NCBI GenBank assembly: GCA_964419935.1
Contig: CAYQQJ010000029.1
Span: forward strand, 1 to 40,349
Length of the DNA stretch: 40,349 bases
Reading direction: 5' to 3'
Source: CAYQQJ01 sp964419935
Lineage (GTDB): Bacteria; Pseudomonadota; Gammaproteobacteria; Pseudomonadales; Cellvibrionaceae
The notes under the pieces: generated by a model
The model's input: the letters and a program-made list of their open reading frames with translations, nothing else
Databases searched by the model: none
What the model was told of the DNA's origin: nothing
Shown here: positions 8,111-16,768 of the stretch, one piece after another
How positions within the stretch are numbered: position 1 is the stretch's first letter
How the letters are laid out: each line of letters begins with the position of its first letter
Position numbers and translations under genes: made by a program

Positions 8111-9421
8111 TTAAAGCATATTCGAGACCATCGAGATCATCACACCCGCCGCAACGGCTGAACCAATAACCCCGGCCACGTTCGGCCCCATGGCATGCAT
8201 CAGCAAGTAGTTGTGAGGGTTTGATTCCAGGCCAACTTTGTTGGAAACACGCGCCGCCATTGGAACCGCGGATACACCGGCCGAACCGATCAAGGGGTTG
8301 ACCTTGTGACGACTGAGCAGATTCATCAATTTCGCCATCAGCACACCACCAGCCGTACCTATTGCAAAAGCAACCATTCCCAACACCAGAATACCCAGGG
8401 TTTTGGGGTCGAGGAATTTGTCGGCGGCCAGTTTGGAACCGACGGAAAGCCCGAGGAAAATGGTGGTTATGTTGATCAGTGCATTTTGGGAAGTATCGGA
8501 CAAACGGCTTACCACGCCACATTCGCGCATCAGGTTGCCGAAACAGAACATGCCCAAAAGCGGTGCCGCATCCGGCAGGAACAGCGCTACCAGAATGAGC
8601 AATACCAGCGGAAATACGATTTTTTCGAGTTTTGACACAGGTCGCAGCTGGCTCATGACAATGCCACGCTCGGCCTCCGTGGTCAGCGCGCGCATGATGG
8701 GTGGCTGAATAAGCGGTACCAGTGCCATATAGGAATAGGCCGCAACGGCGATGGCACCCAAAAGGTCCGGCGCCAGCTTGCTGGCAACGTAAATGGCTGT
8801 GGGGCCATCGGCGCCGCCAATAATACCAATGGCCGCGGCATCGGCAATGTTGAAATGAATCAGCCCCGAGGCCGATATGGCCACTGCGCCCAGAATGGTG
8901 GCAAAAATACCGACTTGCGCCGCAGCACCCAAGAACAGCGTTTTTGGGTTGGCCAGAAGCGGACCGAAATCGGTCATGGCGCCAACGCCCATGAAAATAA
9001 CCAAAGGTGCCGCACCACTGGCGATAGACACCGTATAGAAGTTGTAAAGCATGCCGTTAGCGTAGCCGGCGGCCTGAGCGATGTCCCTCGCGGCGGCTGC
9101 GTCGGCGCTGGAAGCCCAGTCGTAAGCAAAGAGCAGCTCCTTGATGTCGGCCCACGCGGTCACACCCATTGCTTGCGCCATATCAGCGAGCAGCGCGGGA
9201 TCTCCGTGATAAACGGCGTTTTCGACGGCTGACATGGCCATACCCGCACCAGGAATATTGGCCAGGATGCCGCCAAATCCAATCGGCACCAACAGCAGCG
9301 GCTCAAAGCCTTTACGGATGGCGAGAAACAGTAAAAACAGGCACACCAGCATCATCGCCAACTGGCCGCCGGTCATCTGATAAATACCAGAGTCCTGCCA
9401 AAGATTGATCAAGTTATTCAT
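8111..9421 (-). CDS. oadB: Sodium-pumping oxaloacetate decarboxylase, beta subunit
   Basis: A 436-residue, highly hydrophobic membrane protein of the OadB/GcdB/MmdB family, which is about 433 residues in Klebsiella. Family segments visible are FMGVGAMTDFGPLLANPK, holding the conserved aspartate of the sodium site, and GIIGGADGPTAIYVASKLAP. It decarboxylates carboxybiotin carried by OadA and couples this to sodium export. The ATG at 9421 is preceded by GGAG; the eight extra upstream codons overlap oadA and were left out. It starts 16 bases after the oadA stop and is the last gene of oadGAB. Confidence 0.93.
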   Translation of the reverse strand: MNNLINLWQDSGIYQMTGGQLAMMLVCLFLLFLAIRKGFEPLLLVPIGFGGILANIPGAGMAMSAVENAVYHGDPALLADMAQAMGVTAWADIKELLFAYDWASSADAAAARDIAQAAGYANGMLYNFYTVSIASGAAPLVIFMGVGAMTDFGPLLANPKTLFLGAAAQVGIFATILGAVAISASGLIHFNIADAAAIGIIGGADGPTAIYVASKLAPDLLGAIAVAAYSYMALVPLIQPPIMRALTTEAERGIVMSQLRPVSKLEKIVFPLVLLILVALFLPDAAPLLGMFCFGNLMRECGVVSRLSDTSQNALINITTIFLGLSVGSKLAADKFLDPKTLGILVLGMVAFAIGTAGGVLMAKLMNLLSRHKVNPLIGSAGVSAVPMAARVSNKVGLESNPHNYLLMHAMGPNVAGVIGSAVAAGVMISMVSNML

Positions 9422-9437
9422 GCAAAAAGCTCCAGCA

Positions 9438-11210
9438 TCAGGCAATGGTCATTAGTTCGTCGCCAACGGTGACCACATCACCCTCCTTGACGCTTATTGT
9501 GCCTATAACACCGGAACAGGCTGCGCTCACTTCGGTTTCCATTTTCATGGCCTCGAGCAGCAACAGTGTCTGCCCTTCTTCCACCTGCTGTCCGGGCTTC
9601 ACCAAAATACTGAATATGTTGCCCGCCAGGGGAGCTTTGACCGAAACGCTCTCACCATTTGCTGCCGTCGAAGTCACGCCACCGACCGGAACAATGCCGG
9701 TGATATCACCGCCGTTGGCCACACTCACCGTGTAGCTCTGGTTCTCGACCGTTACCGTATACACGTCCTCCCCACCAGCGGTTGTCGCTGCCGACGATTC
9801 ACGTCCGGTCGGAATCGCCTCGAACGCCCCAGGATTGTCACGGTTCTGCAGGAACTTGAGGCCGATCTGCTGGAACAGCGCGTAGGTCAACACGTCGTCG
9901 GTTTCGCCGTCTCCTGTTGCCAGGCGAATGCCTTTCTCCTTCGCCTGGTTGTGCAACTCCTGAGTCAGATTGTCCATTTCCGACTTGAGCAAATCCGCCG
10001 GGCGGCAGGTAATCGGCTCTTCTCCGTCGTTCAGCACTTGCGCTTGTAACGCTTTGTTCACCGGTGCCGGTGTAGCACCGTATTCTCCGCGCAGCACTCC
10101 CCGTGTCTCTTTCGAGATGGATTTATAGCGCTCTCCGCTGAGCACATTGATCACCGACTGCGTACCAACAATCTGTGACGTCGGTGTGACTAATGGAATG
10201 TATCCCAGATCTTCACGCACCCTCGGTATTTCCGCGAGTACCTCGTCGAAGCGGTCGGTCGCGCCCTGCTCCCGCAGCTGGCTTTCCATATTGGTAAGCA
10301 TGCCGCCGGGAACCTGCGCAATTAAAATACGGCCGTCCACACCTTTGAGCGAGCCTTCAAACTGTGCGTATTTTTTTCGTACTTCCCGGAAATAACTGGC
10401 GATTTCCTCCAGCAGTACCAGGTCCAGGCCCGTATCCCTGTCAGTGCCGGCCAGGGTCGCGACCAAGGTTTCCGTGGGACTATGGCCATAGGTCATGGAC
10501 ATGGAGGAAATGGCGGTATCCACATTGTCGATACCCGCTTCCACACATTTAAGAATGGTGGCGTGGGCCAAACCCGTGGTCGCATGACTCTGCATATGAA
10601 CCGGAATGTTGCAGGATTCTTTCAGGCGTTTGACCAACTCGTAACCATCGTAAGGCTTCAACAGACCGGCCATGTCCTTGATGGCAATGGAATCCGCGCC
10701 CATATCTTCGATCTGTTTGCCCAAATCAACCCAGGTTTCTATGTTGTGAACCGGGCTGAGCGTGTAAGAGAGTGTGCCCTGCGCATGTTTACCGTTATTC
10801 TTGACCGCCTTGAGCGCCGTTTCGATATTGCGCATATCATTCATGGCGTCAAAGATCCGAAAGACGTCTACGCCATTGATTGCGGCGCGCTCAACAAATT
10901 TCTCTACCACATCATCCGCATAATGCCGATAGCCCAAAATGTTCTGCCCGCGAATCAACATTTGCTGGGGCGTGTTGGGCATGGCCTTCTTCAGTTCGCG
11001 GATACGGTCCCAGGGGTCTTCACCCAGGTAGCGAATGCAGGCATCAAACGTCGCACCGCCCCAGGATTCCAGCGACCAAAAACCCACTTGATCCAGTTTT
11101 GCCGCAATGGGCAACATATCGTCCAGCCGCATGCGCGTGGCGAACAGCGATTGGTGGGCATCGCGCAAGACAACGTCGGTAATACCCAGTGGATTTTTGG
11201 CTTCGCTCAT
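9438..11210 (-). CDS. oadA: Oxaloacetate decarboxylase, alpha subunit (biotin carrier)
   Basis: A 590-residue protein. The N-terminal carboxyltransferase domain carries VLRDAHQSLFATRMRLDDML, and the conserved domain follows. An Ala/Thr/Gly linker (about 475-520) leads to the C-terminal biotinyl domain with EAMKMET and biotinylated Lys at about 556. It transfers the carboxyl group of oxaloacetate to biotin, giving pyruvate. The ATG at 11210 is preceded by AGGGG. It sits between oadG and oadB in the usual order of the sodium-pump operon. The linker and MKMET distinguish a true OadA from the pyruvate-carboxylase subunit B only through the presence of oadG and oadB, which are here. Confidence 0.94.
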   Translation of the reverse strand: MSEAKNPLGITDVVLRDAHQSLFATRMRLDDMLPIAAKLDQVGFWSLESWGGATFDACIRYLGEDPWDRIRELKKAMPNTPQQMLIRGQNILGYRHYADDVVEKFVERAAINGVDVFRIFDAMNDMRNIETALKAVKNNGKHAQGTLSYTLSPVHNIETWVDLGKQIEDMGADSIAIKDMAGLLKPYDGYELVKRLKESCNIPVHMQSHATTGLAHATILKCVEAGIDNVDTAISSMSMTYGHSPTETLVATLAGTDRDTGLDLVLLEEIASYFREVRKKYAQFEGSLKGVDGRILIAQVPGGMLTNMESQLREQGATDRFDEVLAEIPRVREDLGYIPLVTPTSQIVGTQSVINVLSGERYKSISKETRGVLRGEYGATPAPVNKALQAQVLNDGEEPITCRPADLLKSEMDNLTQELHNQAKEKGIRLATGDGETDDVLTYALFQQIGLKFLQNRDNPGAFEAIPTGRESSAATTAGGEDVYTVTVENQSYTVSVANGGDITGIVPVGGVTSTAANGESVSVKAPLAGNIFSILVKPGQQVEEGQTLLLLEAMKMETEVSAACSGVIGTISVKEGDVVTVGDELMTIA

Positions 11211-11297
11211 AGGAATTGCCCCTGAAAAACTGATTTCACCGATTGCGGTTTCACCACAACCCGCCTGTATATCTTCTATTTAATAATTGCGTATAGA

Positions 11298-11546
11298 TTA
11301 CCGGTGCTTGCCGCGATGCTTATCTATGGCGGCCTGAATGATCGACAGCGTGTGCGGGCTCACCGCCGATGCAGTCGCGCCGGTCGTTACAACCGGCTCA
11401 ATGACCGCGGGAGGTTCAGGAAAAAAACGAATCACTACCCGGGACATCAGCATAGTGCAGGCAACCAACAGTGCCAGAAACACAAAGACACTGCCCATGC
11501 CATACACAAGCAAATCAACGCCTTGCTCCAATAATGTCTGGTTCAT
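11298..11546 (-). CDS. oadG: Oxaloacetate decarboxylase, gamma subunit
   Basis: An 82-residue protein with one N-terminal membrane helix (LLVYGMGSVFVFLALLVACT) and a short cytoplasmic tail ending in HTLSIIQAAIDKHRGKHR. This matches OadG: a single span, a C-terminal segment that contacts OadA, and basic/His residues at the end. The ATG at 11546 has AGAGGA upstream, and 20 further upstream codons do not resemble the family. It is the first gene of oadGAB, with an 87-base gap to oadA. Confidence 0.88.
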   Translation of the reverse strand: MNQTLLEQGVDLLVYGMGSVFVFLALLVACTMLMSRVVIRFFPEPPAVIEPVVTTGATASAVSPHTLSIIQAAIDKHRGKHR

Positions 11547-12127
11547 CAATGGCTTCCTCTTTAACGATTGCAGGAATAATGGCGCGCTCAAAACACGGTG
11601 GCGCATTCAGGGTGGCGCCCACCCTCATTCGATTGTATTACCGCGCAGCACTCGCCCGGCAAAATGTCGTTATTCTGTTCAACTTTATCTTGGATAGGAA
11701 GATGGTGAATTTGCCGCTTCCGCAATAAACCCATATTTCGGGGTGATCGTTGGCGATTCAGACCATGCTCCCGGTTGCGCACGACTGCATGGACGCAGGA
11801 GGTAGAGCGACGCAGGAAACCCAAGCCGAGAGGCCACAGAAACTTAACCTGTGGTTTCCCCCAAGACCTGGAGGCTCATTTGGCGCGTAATTTTGCCTTA
11901 TTATTCAGCCTGTTACAAGAAAAACCACAGAGGGCACCGGATAAGCGTAAAATTATTGGCGCCAGTAACAACCAAATCGATGAAATATCAGAGCAGTTCC
12001 ACAAGTCTCTTCAGGAACAAAAACCTCGCCATTCAATGCTAAACTCGCGCCGCCACACGCCGCTACTCAGCGTCTGCACTTGACCAACCGCCTATTAATC
12101 ACCGGCTGTCATGCCTCGGAAAATGCC
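11547..12127. other. Intergenic region between divergent oadG and dusC
   Basis: These 581 bases contain no convincing gene; the short frames present lack ribosome sites and recognisable protein character. The region must hold promoters for oadGAB (minus) and dusC (plus). At 11833-11855 an inverted repeat, CCACAG/CTGTGG, sits inside longer GGAAACC/GGTTTCC arms, so alternative hairpins are possible. A TG-preceded TAAACT near 12040 could be a weak -10 for dusC. Confidence 0.5.
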
Positions 12128-13075
12128 ATGCAGATACACCTCGCACCCATGGAAGGTGTTGTTGACCATCACCTGCGCAGCTTGCTCTGCGTGCCCGGTG
12201 GCGTGGATATGTGCGTGACAGAATTCGTGCGCGTCACCAACCATTGCTTACCCGCTAAGGTCTTCCACCGTCTTTGCCCCGAACTGTTGCCGGAAAATAA
12301 TCATCTGTTCTGCCCAATCAAGGTGCAACTGCTCGGCAGCGACCCCGAAGCTCTCGCAGTCAATGCAGTGAAGGCTGCGCAATTGGGCGCGGCGGGTATC
12401 GACCTCAATTTTGGCTGCCCCGCCAAGACCGTGAACCGCAATCGCGGCGGTGCTTGCCTGCTCAACGAGCCCGACCTGCTCTACGATATTGTGTCCGCAG
12501 TGCGCGCTGCCGTGCCGCAGGACATTCCGGTAACAGCAAAAATCCGGCTGGGCTACAACGACCGCGAACCCTTTCTGGCCAATGCCCAGGCCATAGCATC
12601 GGCCGGCGCCAACCAACTTGTCGTCCACGCGCGATCAAAAGCGGATGGCTACAAGCCTCCCGCCTACTGGCACCACATTGGTGAAATCAAAGCCGCTGTG
12701 AATATTGCGCTTGTCGCCAATGGCGATATATGGAGTGTCGAGGACTATGTTCGCTGTCGCGAAGAATCCGGCTGCGACAGCGTCATGTTGGGCCGCGGTC
12801 TGCTTGCCCAGCCCGATCTGGCGCAGGCAATCAAGGCCTACAACCGTGGTGAAGACTACAACTTGATGAACTGGCACAACTGCCTGCAACTCTTACGACA
12901 GTTTCACTACGCCACCGCGGACGTTTATCCACAAAAACACCTGGGAAACCGCGTCAAGCAATGGCTAGTGTATTTGCGCCGCAGCTATCCTGAAGCCCAA
13001 GCGTTATTTGATCGAATCAAACGCGAACGAACCGCAGAAGGATTTGAAACTGTATTTGCGGGTGCTCACCCGTAA
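12128..13075 (+). CDS. dusC: tRNA-dihydrouridine(16) synthase DusC
   Basis: A 315-residue flavin enzyme of the Dus family. It opens with QIHLAPMEGVVDHHLR. Further signatures are the DusC-typical CVTEFVRV, the catalytic cysteine loop LNFGCPAKTVNRNRGG, the FMN-phosphate region LVANGDIWS and SVMLGRGLLAQP, and the C-terminal KQWLVYLRRSYPEA seen in DusC rather than DusA or DusB. It reduces uridine 16 in the tRNA D-loop. The frame opens 16 codons earlier, but homology begins at the ATG at 12128, with GGAAA upstream. It is convergent with the FHA gene. Confidence 0.9.
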   Translation: MQIHLAPMEGVVDHHLRSLLCVPGGVDMCVTEFVRVTNHCLPAKVFHRLCPELLPENNHLFCPIKVQLLGSDPEALAVNAVKAAQLGAAGIDLNFGCPAKTVNRNRGGACLLNEPDLLYDIVSAVRAAVPQDIPVTAKIRLGYNDREPFLANAQAIASAGANQLVVHARSKADGYKPPAYWHHIGEIKAAVNIALVANGDIWSVEDYVRCREESGCDSVMLGRGLLAQPDLAQAIKAYNRGEDYNLMNWHNCLQLLRQFHYATADVYPQKHLGNRVKQWLVYLRRSYPEAQALFDRIKRERTAEGFETVFAGAHP

Positions 13076-13126
13076 CACTCTCGCAGTGAAAAGTATCTAC
13101 GCTGCTGTTTATTTCCTGCACGCGTC

Positions 13127-13187
13127 GGCGGAAGGCGCTAAGGCTTTTTCGCCGTACAAGATTCGGCAAGCTTGCGGCTTGCAGCTT
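13127..13187. repeat. Composite repeat, second copy (palindrome plus heptamers)
   Basis: 13127-13153 is a near copy of the GGCGGAAGGCGC...CTTTTTCGCC palindrome of 4382-4408. It is followed by about two and a half GCTGCAA-like units on the minus strand (13169-13187). It sits between the convergent dusC and FHA genes, ending at the FHA stop codon. Confidence 0.6.
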
Positions 13188-13189
13188 TT

Positions 13190-13546
13190 TTACCGAACCA
13201 TATGCACTGTCTCACCCATTTCTATCTCTTTGGGGTCGATCAGTTTGAACTGATTCCAGGCGATTCGCACGATGTCCTGGTGGTGTAGCCGTTGTCGGCC
13301 GCTGACTTTCAATTCATTGACGAAGGTGCCATTGGTGCTGCCCAGATCTTCAATGAAAATTTCCTGATAGTCCGGAAAATGTTGATTGGTGTTTAACAGG
13401 ATTTGAGCGTGTTTGGCGCTGACCGCGGAGTCGTCTATGACGATGTCGTTATCCGGATGCCGACCCACATCAATGGTGCCACTCTTGCTGCTCAACTCAA
13501 ATTTATGAACTACAACATCATCAACCAGTTGTGCCAAAATTGCCAT
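13190..13546 (-). CDS. FHA domain protein (downstream of the CHASE2 kinase)
   Basis: A 118-residue protein that is almost entirely one forkhead-associated domain: GRHPDNDIVI, VSAKHAQI and DLGSTNGTFVN are the phosphothreonine-binding loops. The C-terminal LHHQDIVRIAWNQFKL completes the beta sandwich. It has no membrane segment. The ATG at 13546 has AGG seven bases upstream. It lies 93 bases after the kinase gene on the same strand and probably reads phosphothreonine made by that kinase; the pairing is inference from context. Confidence 0.85.
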   Translation of the reverse strand: MAILAQLVDDVVVHKFELSSKSGTIDVGRHPDNDIVIDDSAVSAKHAQILLNTNQHFPDYQEIFIEDLGSTNGTFVNELKVSGRQRLHHQDIVRIAWNQFKLIDPKEIEMGETVHMVR

Positions 13547-13574
13547 AATCAAACCTGCATTCAAAGAAGTTAAG

Positions 13575-13600
13575 GCCCGCCGTTTTTTTTGCGGGTCCGG
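13575..13600 (-). terminator. Weak hairpin after the kinase gene
   Basis: On the minus strand GGACCCGC and GCGGGCCT pair with one mismatch around an A-rich loop, followed by TTAACTTCTTT. It may partly terminate or attenuate between the kinase and the downstream FHA gene. Confidence 0.3.
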
Positions 13601-13639
13601 AAATTGTTGGGTTAGCCCATGACTCTCGGGAACCTCTGA

Positions 13640-16009
13640 TTAAACGATATAACCCACAGCTTTTGCCTCGTCGGGGAAATCCCGGCGCATCGCTTTTTCA
13701 ATGGCTTCGGCCATTTCCAGTGCCGATTCAAAACGCTTTGCGGCATCTTTCTGTAGTGCCCGATTGATAATCCGTGTCGCGCTGGTTGGCAGCTCCGGGA
13801 ATACCTTACGGACGCTCTGGGGCTTGCCGTAAATAATGTCGTAGGTGAGGCTCGCCAGGTTGTCGCCCTTGAATGGCAGTTGGCCGCTTAGCAGTTGGTA
13901 AAACGTCACGCCAAGGCTGAACAGGTCCGCGCCCGGGGTGACGGTTTTCCCTCGCAGCTGTTCCGGCGCCATGTAAAGCGGGCTGCCCAAAATCTCGCCA
14001 GTACTGGTTCGGGATTCATCGACCAGGCGCGCTATGCCAAAATCCGTGACCTTCAGCTGGTAAGGTTCTGCAGAGTAGATGATATTGGCTGGCTTTATGT
14101 CCCGGTGGATAATGTTGTTCTGGTGCGCGTAATGTAGCGCTCGCGCGACATGGGCTGCGGCGCGATAGGCTTCGAACGGCGACAGCAGCGTCGTTTCGCT
14201 CACGTGTTTACTCAAAGGTTGGCCATCCACGTAATCCATGGCGATAAATGCCAACTCCTGCTCCTCACCCACATCAAATACCGACACAATATGTGGATGG
14301 TTTAAGCGTCCCGCCGCGGTCGCTTCACGAAAAAAACGCGCCTTGATGTCGCGAAGCTGTGGCTCGTCAAAATTTCGGAAGTTGAGGGTTTTGATTGCGA
14401 CTTTGCGGGAAATTTTGGGGTCGTAAGCGAGGTAAACAATGCCCGAGGCTCCGCGCCCCAACTCCTGCTGAATTTCATAGCGCCCCAGCACCAGCGGATT
14501 CTCCAGCTCCATGACTACGGTAGTCGCCAGATTGTCACGAGCGCTGTGGCCGGGGCTGGTAACGCTGCCCTGTTGCCATATTTCCTGAACGCGACGAAAC
14601 GGGTTTTTCACCTCCCGGGGCGGCGGCATATGGGCTACCGGTGCGCTGGCTGGTACGGGCTCAGCCGGTCGGTCCACTTGCTCAGCGTTTTCTTTATCGG
14701 GTACTGCCGCACTCTCGGAAAGATTCGGCAATCGCAAGCGAACCTGGGCTTCCTGTTCCTTTTGTTTCCGCTGCCAGATTTGCATGACAACGAATGCTGC
14801 GGGCACATACCAAAGGAAGTCGGCCACCGGCGTCCACCAATGCCACAGCAGTTGCGCGCACAGCTGCAGACTGACCAGTACCAATGCAAGCCCTATACAG
14901 AACGCCAGGCCGAACCTGAATTTCAGGCGGGGCAACAACAAAAGGAAAACCGCCATCAGAATCAACAACACGATCTTTTGCGCCGGCGCGAACCAACGCG
15001 GTTCGGTTAGCACCAAGCCTTCAACCAAAGAGACGACACTGGCTGCGGTTCGCTCGAGTATTGGATCGTCTCGGCTTCCAATCAGCACTATGGAACTGTC
15101 TACCGGCCGCAAGGCTGCCGCGGAGAGACTCAACCGCGCGAAGCTTGGCGACATGGTGTGATATTCATCCACTAGCGGAATTAGGGTTCCGCGGGATGAC
15201 AGCGGGACGCGGTTGAGCCCGTTCTCAAGTACATTGCTGTCCCGCCGCCACACACGGGAGAAATCTTCCGTCCCATCGGGCCCTGCCGCGTTGCGGAGAC
15301 TACGGTATAGGAGTTCGAGGGTGAATCCAGGATAGACATTGCCCTGCTCTTCCAGCACAAAGCTCTGCTCCGCCTGTGGTTGCGTCATGACCGAAAAATA
15401 ACGCAGGCCGGACGCCGGAACCTGCTGAACCCCGCCTTCAACCGGCCACAGCCAGGCGCGCAGGAATGGGACAACGCTTGCCAATGAGCCAGTTTGCACG
15501 TCCAGTGGCACCGGCTCCGCCGTTTGCCTGTGCCTGAGCCCAAGCACGACTTGATCACTCTCGAGCAGCTCGCGCATGTGTTGCTGTTGTTGAATCTGCG
15601 CGCGTACAGCGGCTAGAGCATTGTCACCTTCGTCCTCCAGTAATCTTTCCAGCTGGGCGGAATCAAGATCGAAGAGATCAACGGGAAATGGCAGGATGAT
15701 GCCGATGGTCTTGGATGCAGCAGTCAGTGACTCAACTGCCCGCACCAGGCTCGGGTCGTATCGCGACGCGTCTCCATTGACGCGCCCCCAAATGAGACTC
15801 TCCGGGTGATCGACCTCTATCAGCGCAACCTGCGGTGGTGTCCGCTGCGGTGGATCCAGCCACAGTCCCACCTCTATCAGGCCGCTGCTGGGAAGCAGCC
15901 AGAATGATGGTCGCCAGTGGCTGAGAATAAGGCAGGCCGCGATGAGCACTACTAAAAAGCGCATATCCAGTAGGCTGTGCCAGTTCTTGTGATGATAATC
16001 CTGTTTCAC
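13640..16009 (-). CDS. Membrane Ser/Thr protein kinase with extracytoplasmic CHASE2 domain
   Basis: A 789-residue protein. Residues 17-40 form a first membrane helix, and about 45-340 a periplasmic CHASE2 sensor. Membrane helices follow near 345-360, 366-385 and 393-411, then a Pro/Glu-rich linker. A Hanks-type kinase occupies about 510-775: glycine loop GRGASGIVY, VAIK lysine 540, HRDIKPAN 635-642, DFG 656-658 and APE 681-683, all intact. CHASE2 domains sense unknown extracellular cues. The frame begins with GTG at 16009; an ATG at 15964, just before the first helix, is an alternative. FHA genes on both sides suggest a phospho-signalling unit. Confidence 0.9.
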   Translation of the reverse strand: MKQDYHHKNWHSLLDMRFLVVLIAACLILSHWRPSFWLLPSSGLIEVGLWLDPPQRTPPQVALIEVDHPESLIWGRVNGDASRYDPSLVRAVESLTAASKTIGIILPFPVDLFDLDSAQLERLLEDEGDNALAAVRAQIQQQQHMRELLESDQVVLGLRHRQTAEPVPLDVQTGSLASVVPFLRAWLWPVEGGVQQVPASGLRYFSVMTQPQAEQSFVLEEQGNVYPGFTLELLYRSLRNAAGPDGTEDFSRVWRRDSNVLENGLNRVPLSSRGTLIPLVDEYHTMSPSFARLSLSAAALRPVDSSIVLIGSRDDPILERTAASVVSLVEGLVLTEPRWFAPAQKIVLLILMAVFLLLLPRLKFRFGLAFCIGLALVLVSLQLCAQLLWHWWTPVADFLWYVPAAFVVMQIWQRKQKEQEAQVRLRLPNLSESAAVPDKENAEQVDRPAEPVPASAPVAHMPPPREVKNPFRRVQEIWQQGSVTSPGHSARDNLATTVVMELENPLVLGRYEIQQELGRGASGIVYLAYDPKISRKVAIKTLNFRNFDEPQLRDIKARFFREATAAGRLNHPHIVSVFDVGEEQELAFIAMDYVDGQPLSKHVSETTLLSPFEAYRAAAHVARALHYAHQNNIIHRDIKPANIIYSAEPYQLKVTDFGIARLVDESRTSTGEILGSPLYMAPEQLRGKTVTPGADLFSLGVTFYQLLSGQLPFKGDNLASLTYDIIYGKPQSVRKVFPELPTSATRIINRALQKDAAKRFESALEMAEAIEKAMRRDFPDEAKAVGYIV

Positions 16010-16170
16010 GCACTACACCCAGTTGAGCTGCATTACACGGCTAAGCCCGTGACTGTCGCGTTATCATTTGGAACGGGTCGTCTCTCAACACACTGTTGTC
16101 CATAAATCATGGGCATGAATTCACGGTTTCTGGGACGGCAATAATCCCGTTATCGGAATGAAGGTATGTA

Positions 16171-16524
16171 TCACTGAGCGAAGTAGACGCCGGGAATCCA
16201 GCTTTTTTTAATCTTCAATGTCTTGTCAAGATCATCCGGCAGCCGGTCCAGAAATTCGAATTCCTGGGTGCCGAGGGTAAAAATGGCACCGTTGTGCAAT
16301 AGATACTGAGCCACCTTCTTTCCGTCAATCGACACGCCGTTGGTGCTATCCAGGTCTTCCACCGTATAGCCCTCGGCACCTCGTACCAAACGCGCGTGCT
16401 GGCCGCTCACCGTTGCGTCGTCCACCTGAATGGCACACTCGGGGTGCCGCCCCACGATGGCGCTGTCTCCCAACTGGAAGACACTGATTGTCTGACCGTT
16501 GAACCAGTGACGCAAATAAGCCAT
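16171..16524 (-). CDS. FHA domain protein (upstream of the CHASE2 kinase)
   Basis: A 117-residue protein dominated by an FHA domain: GRHPECAIQV, VSGQHARLV and DLDSTNGVSIDG. A short C-terminal extension contains DKTLKIKK, a Thr-bearing stretch that might itself be phosphorylated. The ATG at 16524 has GGAGGG upstream; ten further upstream codons are unlikely. It lies 161 bases before the kinase gene on the same strand. The two FHA proteins flanking the kinase are clearly different in sequence, so they are not a recent duplication. Confidence 0.85.
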   Translation of the reverse strand: MAYLRHWFNGQTISVFQLGDSAIVGRHPECAIQVDDATVSGQHARLVRGAEGYTVEDLDSTNGVSIDGKKVAQYLLHNGAIFTLGTQEFEFLDRLPDDLDKTLKIKKSWIPGVYFAQ

Positions 16525-16768
16525 CGAACCCTCCTTCCACTGGGAGACTAGCAAACCGCTTGGTTAAATAATAGGACCGGCTTCATACAAATGAAAATGC
16601 CGTTGTCCCACACATCACATGGCTTGAATCCGGTAGCCAAAGCTGCTGGATTTATGAGCAGGATTCACGTCTACCACCTCCACCGCCAGTTGGTCCAGGT
16701 GGTGAAACGTAGCGGGGCATACACAGGAAAGCAGCAACGGGCGTTGCTGCGCAGGAGAAAGGCTCGGC

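Noticed and set aside
11588..11824. Open frame upstream of oadG
   Set aside because: It overlaps the oadG 5' region, is rich in Arg/His/Cys with no domain, and has no ribosome site.
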